In this document: positions 1 to 5,973 of the stretch, one piece after another
How the letters are laid out: the number at the start of each line of letters is the position of its first letter
Position numbering within the stretch: position 1 is the first letter of the stretch
DNA from: Desulfobacteraceae bacterium
Lineage (GTDB): Bacteria; Desulfobacterota; Desulfobacteria; Desulfobacterales; JAABRJ01
Direction: 5' to 3'
Length of the DNA: 6,256 bases
Assembly: GCA_011390985.1 (NCBI GenBank)
Contig: JAABRJ010000092.1
Coordinates: forward strand, 1-6,256
The notes under the pieces: model-generated
The model's input: only the letters and a program-made list of their open reading frames with translations
Databases searched by the model: none
Told to the model about the DNA's origin: nothing
Program-made: the position numbers and the translations under genes

Positions 1-2735
1 TGGGGGTGGGTGGTTTCCACAATAGCCCCCACGCCCGAAATATCTTTCCATCTGACCGGGATGCCCAGCCAGCTGTCGGCCGATCCCCAGCGGCCCGGGC
101 CGATCAGCAGGTACTTGCGCCCCGCGGCCTTCAGCTGCCCGTTGAACGCTGCGATTTCGGCCGCGATCGCCACGCTGCGGGCCGGGTCAAAAGATTCGGG
201 TTTGACATACACCACGTCCCTGACCGTGTTCAAGCCCCCGGTGCCCATCACCATGCTGGAGTAGCAGAATTTATGGTGCATTTCAGCGCTGTCGATCTCT
301 TCTTCGCCCGACCGTGGCGGGGCCTTGGCCATCGGGCGAATCTGGAGCAGCGCCAGGTTCGGCTGCGGCTGGTCCGCCGATGCCAGGTTCAGGGCGAATT
401 CGATCTCCATCGGCCCTCCTATCCCGCGGTGTCCGAGGTCCAGTAAATCCTTCAGGATGTCCGACAGGGGGATCGCGCCGTGTTTGAGCACGCTGGCAAA
501 GGTGATCACCGGATGGTCTCCCCGGCCGAGGCGGTCGCGGATGCGCTGGTCCTGCGGGCTGTAGCCGCTGGCAAAAAAACGCACCGGCGCATGGTCGACG
601 GCCTGGTCGACCTGCAGCTTGGCCAGCGCGGTTTGCCCCCCAAGACCAACCTGTTCGGAAATGGCGGTCATCTTGAGGGCGAAAAAGGCCCGCTGGGCAT
701 TTTGAAGAATGTCGGCCACCGTTGAAAACTGGGGCAGCAGTTCCGGGTAGCGGGGGGAGAAACGCAGCGCCGAACCGCCTTCGACCACTGTTTTGCCGAG
801 GCCTAAAGCAATGTGGGCGATGCCTTCCTCGGGCCGCATGGGCCCCACCGGGTAGAAATTGTAGGACTGCGCGATCCCCGCGAGGGCCGGGTAGAAATAG
901 TCGCCGTGGCGGGCGCCGCTGAGCTTCTGAACGATGACCGCCATCTTCTCCTCCTCGGTGCGGTGCAGCGTGCTGCGGGCCAAGGCGCGCGGGTCCTCCA
1001 GGAAGGTCGATGCCCAGACGAGCTTGACGGCGTGGATCAGGTGCCCCAGGCGGATGGTGAGTTCGCCGTGACAGTTGGGCAGCATGTAGGTGTTGTAGAC
1101 CCCCGCGAAGGAGTGGCCCTGGGCGTCCTCCAGCAGGCTCGATGAGCGGACTGCCAGGGGGCAGGCCACCTGCTGCAGATAGGCCTTGAGGTCCTCGTGC
1201 AGCCAGACGGGGAAGCGTGCGGCCAGGAAGGTCCCCAGGATCCTGTCGTCGTCGAGACCCTCGGGGTTGAAATTGCGTAGGGCGTTGTCGTCCAGAAAGT
1301 CATCGAAGCCCTCGGTGGTGATGACCAGGGTCTGGGGGATGGTGATGCGCACCCCCGGGTATTTTGCCTGCAGCCAGCCGTTTTCGCTCAGCTGCGTGGC
1401 CAGGAAGGCCAGGCCGCGGGCCTTGCCGCCCATGGAACCGCGTCCGGTTTTGAAAAAACCGCTATCGGTATCGAACTTGGCCGGCACGAAGTCGGAAATC
1501 ACGCCGCGCTGGCGTTTCTGGCGGCGCTCGCGCAGACTGGAAACCAGGAAGGCCTTGATGGCCGCCGCGGAGGGGAAATCACTGGCCTTGATAGGCCGCA
1601 GCCGGGAGGCCAGAAAAATTTCGCAGCGGGCCATCAGCCAGTTGGAAAAATGGTTGTGGGTGGCATGGTAGAAGACCGACTCGTCCGGCACCGACGGCAG
1701 CACTTTTTCCATGGCCTGCACGTCGTTGGCGCGGGCCACCTCGCGTCCGTCCGGCATCCGGAAGACAAACTCGCCGAAACCCAGGTAGCGGGTGAAAAAC
1801 GAACGGATCTCGGCGTTCAGCGAGGGCGAATTCTTGTCGACGAAGGCCGCCGGAAGCGCGTGCGCCCGCTCCCGGTTGCTTTCCTCATTGCTCAAGACCA
1901 GAAAGGGGATCTCGGGTGATTCCTGCTGAATCTTGGACAGCAGCGTAAAACCGGCCTGGGGGTCCATCCGGCCGTTGCGCTTGAAACGCACGTCGGAAAA
2001 GATGCAGTGAATATAGGGCTGGTAGCGGCGGAAAATAGCGAGGGCCTCCTCGTAGGTTTCCGCCAGCAGGATCTTGGGTCGCGCCCGCATTCGGCGCAGC
2101 CGGTGCTCCGCATTGATGGATTCTTCCATCACCGCCTGGGTCTGGCCGACGATCTCTCTGTAGAGCAGGGGCAAAAAGGAGGAATAGTAAAAGGGGGAGT
2201 CCTCCACCAGCAGAATGACCCTGACCCGCGCCCGCTCGGTGTCGTGCGCCACGTTCAGGAGGTCTTCGACGCTCTTGATGATGGCCAGGAAAAGGTCGGA
2301 ATTGCCCTGCCAGACGAATTGCTTGTCGATGGCGCGCCGGTCGGCGTAGCGCGGGTCCGTCAGCAGCTCGGTACTGTGGGCCAGCAGGATGACGGGCAGC
2401 TCCGGTTGCTGCTGCTTGACCCGGCGCCCCAAATCGTAGGGGTCCCGATCGCCCAGGCCGGGGTTCAGAATGACCAGGTCGAAGGGTTCTTTTTCCAGGG
2501 CCGCAAGGGCTTCGGCGGCGGTGGAAACCAGGGTCAGGCGCGGCGGGCTTGAGAGGTTCAGCCCCTGGTATTCATGGACGATCCGTTCGGCCAGGCGGCC
2601 GCCCTCCTCCATGATAAAGGCCTCGTAGGGGCTTGAAACCAGGAGAATGTGATGCACCTTGCGGGCCATCAGGTCGTAGAAAACCTTGAAGGACAGGTCA
2701 AAGTCTTCCAGCGTGGTCAAGGGCTCGGTCGTCAT
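1..2735 (-). CDS. Dual-receiver PEP/pyruvate-binding (PEP synthase/PPDK N-terminal type) fusion protein, C-terminus cut by window edge
   Basis: One uninterrupted minus-strand frame of 911 codons starts at ATG 2735 and leaves the window at the left edge. Residues about 27-160 form a receiver-like fold with its acidic pair replaced by S34-S35 and asparagine N91 at the phosphoacceptor position, so it is probably a pseudo-receiver. Residues about 171-315 form a second receiver with E178-D179, phosphoacceptor D248, S282 and K301, so it is probably phosphorylatable. A linker (about 320-425) contains an H-x2-H-N-H-F-S-x-W-L motif near residues 357-367. The PEP synthase/PPDK-type ATP-grasp domain follows (about 425-802): GGKARG at 436-441, AVRSSS with R530, MAVIVQ at 598-603 and the closing LLQIRPM at 796-802. 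A conserved-looking tail contains GPGRWGS. No swivelling-histidine domain or PEP-binding barrel is visible, so classic PEP synthase activity is doubtful. A GGTGA four bases before the ATG is a modest Shine-Dalgarno; an in-frame GTG at 2753 is a less likely start. It is transcribed divergently from nadE. The family call is firm; the function is not known. Confidence 0.88.
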   Translation of the reverse strand, partial: MTTEPLTTLEDFDLSFKVFYDLMARKVHHILLVSSPYEAFIMEEGGRLAERIVHEYQGLNLSSPPRLTLVSTAAEALAALEKEPFDLVILNPGLGDRDPYDLGRRVKQQQPELPVILLAHSTELLTDPRYADRRAIDKQFVWQGNSDLFLAIIKSVEDLLNVAHDTERARVRVILLVEDSPFYYSSFLPLLYREIVGQTQAVMEESINAEHRLRRMRARPKILLAETYEEALAIFRRYQPYIHCIFSDVRFKRNGRMDPQAGFTLLSKIQQESPEIPFLVLSNEESNRERAHALPAAFVDKNSPSLNAEIRSFFTRYLGFGEFVFRMPDGREVARANDVQAMEKVLPSVPDESVFYHATHNHFSNWLMARCEIFLASRLRPIKASDFPSAAAIKAFLVSSLRERRQKRQRGVISDFVPAKFDTDSGFFKTGRGSMGGKARGLAFLATQLSENGWLQAKYPGVRITIPQTLVITTEGFDDFLDDNALRNFNPEGLDDDRILGTFLAARFPVWLHEDLKAYLQQVACPLAVRSSSLLEDAQGHSFAGVYNTYMLPNCHGELTIRLGHLIHAVKLVWASTFLEDPRALARSTLHRTEEEKMAVIVQKLSGARHGDYFYPALAGIAQSYNFYPVGPMRPEEGIAHIALGLGKTVVEGGSALRFSPRYPELLPQFSTVADILQNAQRAFFALKMTAISEQVGLGGQTALAKLQVDQAVDHAPVRFFASGYSPQDQRIRDRLGRGDHPVITFASVLKHGAIPLSDILKDLLDLGHRGIGGPMEIEFALNLASADQPQPNLALLQIRPMAKAPPRSGEEEIDSAEMHHKFCYSSMVMGTGGLNTVRDVVYVKPESFDPARSVAIAAEIAAFNGQLKAAGRKYLLIGPGRWGSADSWLGIPVRWKDISGVGAIVETTHP

Positions 2736-2753
2736 GGGGTCACCATATCGCAC

Positions 2754-2784
2754 GGCAGCCTGAGGAAGGTCGGTTCAGGCTGCC
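2754..2784 (-). promoter_or_regulatory. Perfect 10-bp hairpin in the leader of the receiver/PEP-binding gene
   Basis: GGCAGCCTGA (2754-2763) and TCAGGCTGCC (2775-2784) are exact inverted repeats around an 11-base spacer. In the leftward transcript they would form a strong stem-loop ending 18 bases before the ATG at 2735. No T-tract follows, so it is not a typical intrinsic terminator. It could be a protein-binding dyad in DNA, a translational or stability element in the mRNA, or chance. The repeat is seen directly; the role is inferred. Confidence 0.55.
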
Positions 2785-2851
2785 ATCGTCACAATTGACT
2801 TACAAAACTTCGTGTCCGTTCTCGGCGCCAACACCCGCGGCGGCATGCACC

Positions 2852-2892
2852 TGTCAACCTGACCATGATATCGGTCGCAGCTCCGGTTGACA
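2852..2892. repeat. 8-bp inverted repeat, operator-like, across the leftward promoter
   Basis: TGTCAACC (2852-2859) and GGTTGACA (2885-2892) are exact inverted copies with 25 bases between them. Their centres are 33 bp apart, close to three helical turns, so a dimeric regulator could meet both on one face of the DNA. One copy covers the predicted leftward start site and the other covers both -35 hexamers. Part of the second copy is promoter sequence itself, so chance is possible. Confidence 0.4.
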
Positions 2893-2893
2893 A
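2865..2893 (-). promoter_or_regulatory. Sigma70-like promoter for the leftward receiver/PEP-binding gene
   Basis: Read on the minus strand, TTGTCA (plus-strand 2888-2893) and TATCAT (plus-strand 2865-2870) each match the sigma70 -35 and -10 consensus at five of six positions, with an ideal 17-base spacer. Transcription would start near 2858, giving a leader of about 120 bases that contains the 2754-2784 hairpin. This is the best promoter match in the intergenic region; it has not been tested. Confidence 0.5.
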
Positions 2894-2916
2894 TCGCAAA
2901 GGCGCTGTAGTATTTT
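2887..2916 (+). promoter_or_regulatory. Possible sigma70-like promoter for nadE-aroC
   Basis: A perfect -35 hexamer TTGACA lies at 2887-2892. The best -10 candidates are weak: TATTTT at 2911-2916 (18-base spacer) or TAGTAT at 2908-2913 (15-base spacer), each four of six. A start near 2923 would give nadE a leader of about 108 bases. The -35 shares five bases with the -35 of the opposing promoter, so both could hardly be occupied at once. Confidence 0.33.
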
Positions 2917-2960
2917 CCAGCAAATTCGCCAGGGCCCCGGTTCGCGCTCACGGCGCCTTT
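2898..2960 (+). repeat. 11-bp imperfect inverted repeat in the nadE promoter/leader
   Basis: AAAGGCGCTGT (2898-2908) can pair with ACGGCGCCTTT (2950-2960), with a single T-G wobble, around a 41-base loop. The right arm runs on into TTTTT (2958-2962), which recalls an intrinsic terminator, but the loop is long and the T's are partly inside the stem. A transcript from the predicted start near 2923 would lack the left arm, so a role in RNA requires an upstream start; otherwise it may be a DNA dyad. Confidence 0.3.
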
Positions 2961-3030
2961 TTGCAGCCCCTGAAACCAGTCGCAACCTTGCCTGAAATTT
3001 CCTCTCTTGCGTGGAGCAGACGACTCGGCC

Positions 3031-4686
3031 ATGAAAATCGCCCTTGCGCAAATCAACCCGATTGTCGGGGATTTCGATTACAATTTCAAAAAGATCAGAG
3101 ACTTTGCGGGCCATGCGGTGCGTCAGGGGTGCGATTTGGTGGTCTTTCCGGAACTGGCCGTTTCGGGTTATCCGCCCCGCGACCTGCTGGAAAAAAAAGA
3201 TTTTGTTGCCGCCGGCCTGGCCTGCCTCGAGCGGCTGACTAGCACGGTCCACGGCATCGGGGTGGTCTGCGGGGTGGCCGACATCAACCCGGCGGCCGCG
3301 GGCAACCCGCTCTTCAACAGCGCGGTGTTGTTTGAGGACGGTCGGGTGCTTCAGAAAGTCGCCAAACGACTGCTGCCGACTTACGACGTCTTCGACGAGC
3401 GGCGCTACTTCGAGCCCGGCACGGAATACCGCACGGTCGCTTACCGGGGACGCCGGTTGGGATTGACGGTCTGCGAGGACACCTGGAACGACAAGGACGT
3501 CTTCAAACGCCGGATTTACCCGGCCGACCCGGTGGCCCTTTTGGTGGCAGACGGGGCGGAGCTGATCGTCAACATTTCGGCCTCGCCCTTCCATGTCGGT
3601 AAAGACGCTTTCCGCACCCGCATGCTGGCCACCATCGCCGGCAAATACGGTCTGCCGCTGGTGTTTGTCAATCAGGTGGGCGGCAACGACAGCCTGCTTT
3701 TCGATGGTCTCAGCACCGCATTTGCGGGCACCGGGGCGGTGGCCGCACGGGCATCGGACTTTGTTGAAGACCTCGTGGTCTTCGATCTTGCGACAGGCCG
3801 CGGCGAGCGCCGCCCGGCCGCCGCTTCGGACGTCGCCGCCGTGCGCCAGGCGCTGGTCATGGGCACCCGCGATTACGTGACCAAATGCGGTTTTGCAAAG
3901 GTCGTGGTGGGGTTGAGCGGCGGCATCGACTCCGCCCTGACGGCCGCGATCGCGGTCGAGGCCCTGGGGGCCGAAAACGTGCGGGGGGTGTTCATGCCTT
4001 CGCGCTACACTTCCCGGGACAACTTCGAGGACACCGCCCGGCTGGCCGCCAACCTCGGCATCGCGCTGACCACGGTGCCCATCGACGGCATGTTCGATCA
4101 GTTCCTGCAGCAGCTCTCGCCCGGTTTTGACACCGACGCTCCGGGGGTGACCGAGCAGAACATCCAGGCCCGGATCCGGGGAACGATCCTGATGGCCTAC
4201 TCCAACCGCGAGGGGTCGTTGCTTCTGACCACCGGCAACAAGTCGGAACTGGCCGTGGGCTACTGCACGCTCTACGGCGACATGAGCGGCGGTCTGGCCG
4301 TGATCTCGGATGTACCCAAAACCATGGTCTATCAAATCTCCCGGCACTTCAACACCGCGCGCGAGGTGATTCCGCCGCGCATCATCGAAAAAGCGCCGTC
4401 GGCCGAACTCAAACCGGGGCAGACCGATCAGGACGACCTGCCGCCCTACGAAGTCCTGGACGGTATCCTGAAAGCCTTCGTCGAAGATCTGAAGACCGTC
4501 GCTGAAATCGTCGCCATGGGTTTTGAACGCACCCTGGTGGCGGATGTCATCGGGCGCATCGTTCGTAGCGAATACAAGCGCCAGCAGGCCGCTCCCGGCC
4601 TGAAAGTCACCTCCAAGGCGTTCGGCTACGGCCGGCGCTATCCCATTGCCCACGGGTTCCGGCCCGGCAGCGCCTGCGCCCCGTAG
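3031..4686 (+). CDS. nadE: Glutamine-dependent NAD(+) synthetase (EC 6.3.5.1)
   Basis: This 551-residue cytoplasmic enzyme makes NAD from nicotinic acid adenine dinucleotide, ATP and glutamine, the last step of NAD synthesis. The N-terminal nitrilase-type glutaminase domain (about 1-250) shows its Glu-Lys-Cys triad: E41 in FPELAVSGYPP, K112 in KRLLPTYDVFDE and C148 in CEDTWN. The C-terminal synthetase domain (about 270-540) has the ATP-pyrophosphatase loop SGGIDS at 296-301, TTGNKSE at 400-406, then GDMSGG and a PPRIIEKAPSAELKPGQ stretch typical of the family. Length fits the compact bacterial two-domain form. ATG 3031 is chosen because MKIALAQINP is the usual family N-terminus; an in-frame TTG at 3007 would add eight residues but has no ribosome site. 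The only Shine-Dalgarno candidate, GGAG at 3013-3016, lies a rather long 14 bases upstream. aroC follows after 48 bp, probably in the same transcript. Confidence 0.97.
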   Translation: MKIALAQINPIVGDFDYNFKKIRDFAGHAVRQGCDLVVFPELAVSGYPPRDLLEKKDFVAAGLACLERLTSTVHGIGVVCGVADINPAAAGNPLFNSAVLFEDGRVLQKVAKRLLPTYDVFDERRYFEPGTEYRTVAYRGRRLGLTVCEDTWNDKDVFKRRIYPADPVALLVADGAELIVNISASPFHVGKDAFRTRMLATIAGKYGLPLVFVNQVGGNDSLLFDGLSTAFAGTGAVAARASDFVEDLVVFDLATGRGERRPAAASDVAAVRQALVMGTRDYVTKCGFAKVVVGLSGGIDSALTAAIAVEALGAENVRGVFMPSRYTSRDNFEDTARLAANLGIALTTVPIDGMFDQFLQQLSPGFDTDAPGVTEQNIQARIRGTILMAYSNREGSLLLTTGNKSELAVGYCTLYGDMSGGLAVISDVPKTMVYQISRHFNTAREVIPPRIIEKAPSAELKPGQTDQDDLPPYEVLDGILKAFVEDLKTVAEIVAMGFERTLVADVIGRIVRSEYKRQQAAPGLKVTSKAFGYGRRYPIAHGFRPGSACAP

Positions 4687-4734
4687 CCGGCGTACAGGGC
4701 TGCCGCCAGGGCCCGGCCTTCAAGGAAATTTTCA

Positions 4735-5814
4735 ATGTCCAGCACATTTGGCACCCTCTTCAGGGTCACCACTTTCGGCGAATCCCACTGCAAAGCCGTC
4801 GGCGCGGTCGTCGACGGCTGTCCGCCGCGGATGGCCCTCAGCGAGATCGACATCCAGCCCCAGCTCGATCGACGCCGACCGGGGCAGAGCCGGCTGACCA
4901 CCGACCGCAAAGAAGCCGATGCCGTAACGATTCTCTCCGGCGTCGAAAACGGCCAAACCCTCGGGACGCCCATCGCGCTTTTCGTGGCCAACCGCGACCA
5001 GCGCCCGGCTGACTACCAGGCCCTGCAGTCCGTTCCGCGGCCGTCCCATGCCGACTTCACCTACCAGATGAAATACGGGATCCGCGCGTCCAGCGGCGGC
5101 GGGCGCTCCAGCGCGCGCGAGACCATCGGCCGGGTGGCGGCCGGTGCGATTGCCGAGAAATATCTGCGGGAGGCCTTTGGGGTGGACATCGTCGCCTGGG
5201 TCGAATCCGTGGGGGACCTGGCCGCCCCCCGGATAGACCCTGAAACGGTCAACCGCGAGGCGGTCGATGCCACCGCGGTGCGCTGCCCCGATGCGCACAG
5301 CGCCGCTCGGATGCAGGCCGCGATCGTGGCCGCGCGCGAGGCGGCCGACTCCCTGGGCGGGGTGGTGGCCTGTGTCTGCCGCCAAGTGCCGGTGGGGCTG
5401 GGCGAGCCGGTGTTCGACAAGTTCGAGGCCCGTCTGGCCCAGGCCATGATGTCGATTCCGGCCACCAAGGGATTTGAAATCGGCTCCGGTTTTGCCGGCA
5501 GCCGGATGCACGGCTCCCGGCACAACGATCCTTTTATTTTCAAATCAGGCCGCCTGGGGACCGCCACCAACTTCAGCGGCGGCATCCAGGGCGGCATCTC
5601 CAACGGCGAGCCGGTTTTTTTCCGGGTGGCCTTCAAGCCGCCCGCCACCATCGGGCTGGCCCAGGAGACGGTGGATTTCGACGGCAACCCGGCCGTTCTG
5701 GCGGCCAAGGGGCGGCACGACCCCTGCGTCGTGCCGCGGGCGGTGCCCATTGTCGAAGCCATGGCCGCCCTGGTGATAGGTGATCTGGCCCTGCGGCAGA
5801 AAATGCGCACCTGA
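4735..5814 (+). CDS. aroC: Chorismate synthase (EC 4.2.3.5)
   Basis: This 359-residue enzyme converts 5-enolpyruvylshikimate 3-phosphate to chorismate, the last step of the shikimate pathway, using reduced FMN as catalyst. The three family signatures are present: GESHCKAVGAVVDGCPPR near the N-terminus with catalytic H18, GGGRSSARETIGRVAAGAIA in the middle, and RHDPCVVPRAVPIVEA near the C-terminus with D329. The second active-site histidine is H105 in RPSHADFTYQMKYG, the phosphate-contacting RRRPG is at 46-50, and TNFSGGIQGGISNGEP forms part of the FMN site. Length is normal for bacterial AroC. The start is supported by AAGGAA at 4722-4727, seven bases before the ATG. It lies 48 bp after nadE with no terminator between, so co-transcription is likely. 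No flavin reductase domain is attached, so it is the monofunctional type. Confidence 0.98.
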   Translation: MSSTFGTLFRVTTFGESHCKAVGAVVDGCPPRMALSEIDIQPQLDRRRPGQSRLTTDRKEADAVTILSGVENGQTLGTPIALFVANRDQRPADYQALQSVPRPSHADFTYQMKYGIRASSGGGRSSARETIGRVAAGAIAEKYLREAFGVDIVAWVESVGDLAAPRIDPETVNREAVDATAVRCPDAHSAARMQAAIVAAREAADSLGGVVACVCRQVPVGLGEPVFDKFEARLAQAMMSIPATKGFEIGSGFAGSRMHGSRHNDPFIFKSGRLGTATNFSGGIQGGISNGEPVFFRVAFKPPATIGLAQETVDFDGNPAVLAAKGRHDPCVVPRAVPIVEAMAALVIGDLALRQKMRT

Positions 5815-5898
5815 AAGACGACGGCGGCCAAAAAAGCTCTATCCGCACCCTTCAAGTTGCGCGCAGGGCAGATGGCTGTTTTTTTGCCCCCGGATTAC

Positions 5899-5903
5899 AG
5901 GAG
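5899..5903 (+). promoter_or_regulatory. Strong Shine-Dalgarno of the 20-codon small ORF
   Basis: AGGAG stands seven bases before the ATG at 5911, an ideal spacing. It is a better site than those of the two large genes upstream, and it is the main reason to take the tiny ORF seriously. Confidence 0.6.
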
Positions 5904-5910
5904 TGCCAAC

Positions 5911-5973
5911 ATGACGAGGAAAACGCATCTGTCAGTGGAAATCAACTCAAACCCAAAAGGAGCGGCAGCATGA
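5911..5973 (+). CDS. 20-residue small ORF, translationally coupled to the flavodoxin gene
   Basis: ATG 5911 opens a 20-residue frame (MTRKTHLSV...NPKGAAA) ending at TGA 5971-5973. The stop overlaps the flavodoxin start as ATGA (5970-5973), the usual arrangement for coupled translation. The peptide is hydrophilic and basic at its N-terminus, with no signal or membrane segment and no run of one amino acid that would suggest a classic attenuator. Its last codons contain the Shine-Dalgarno of the flavodoxin gene, so ribosomes translating it would open that site. I do not recognise the peptide. It could be a leader that tunes flavodoxin translation, a real micro-protein, or a chance frame; the strong ribosome site and exact overlap favour real translation. 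Confidence 0.45.
   Translation: MTRKTHLSVEINSNPKGAAA

Noticed and set aside
6..2552. Several plus-strand open frames of 66-181 codons
   Set aside because: All are opposite the long minus-strand receiver/PEP-binding gene, overlap each other, and show no domain or ribosome site. They are shadow frames.
2795..2823. TTGACT at 2795 as a second rightward promoter
   Set aside because: No acceptable -10 hexamer occurs 16-18 bases downstream.
3007..3030. TTG at 3007 as the nadE start
   Set aside because: It would add eight residues not typical of NadE, and no Shine-Dalgarno precedes it. The family N-terminus fits ATG 3031.
2854..4653. 599-codon minus-strand open frame opposite nadE
   Set aside because: It lies antisense to a gene with all NadE motifs. 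Its translation is rich in Gly, Arg, His and Asp with no recognisable domain, as expected for a shadow frame in GC-rich DNA.
4732..5855. Two minus-strand open frames of about 263 codons opposite aroC
   Set aside because: Antisense to a complete, motif-bearing chorismate synthase, with low-complexity composition and no family resemblance.
5866..5889. Possible intrinsic terminator after aroC (GGGCA ... T7 ... TGCCC)
   Set aside because: The T-run lies in the loop and stem, not after the stem, and the inner CAG/CTG hairpin is only 3 bp. It does not fit a terminator, so read-through from aroC toward the flavodoxin remains possible.
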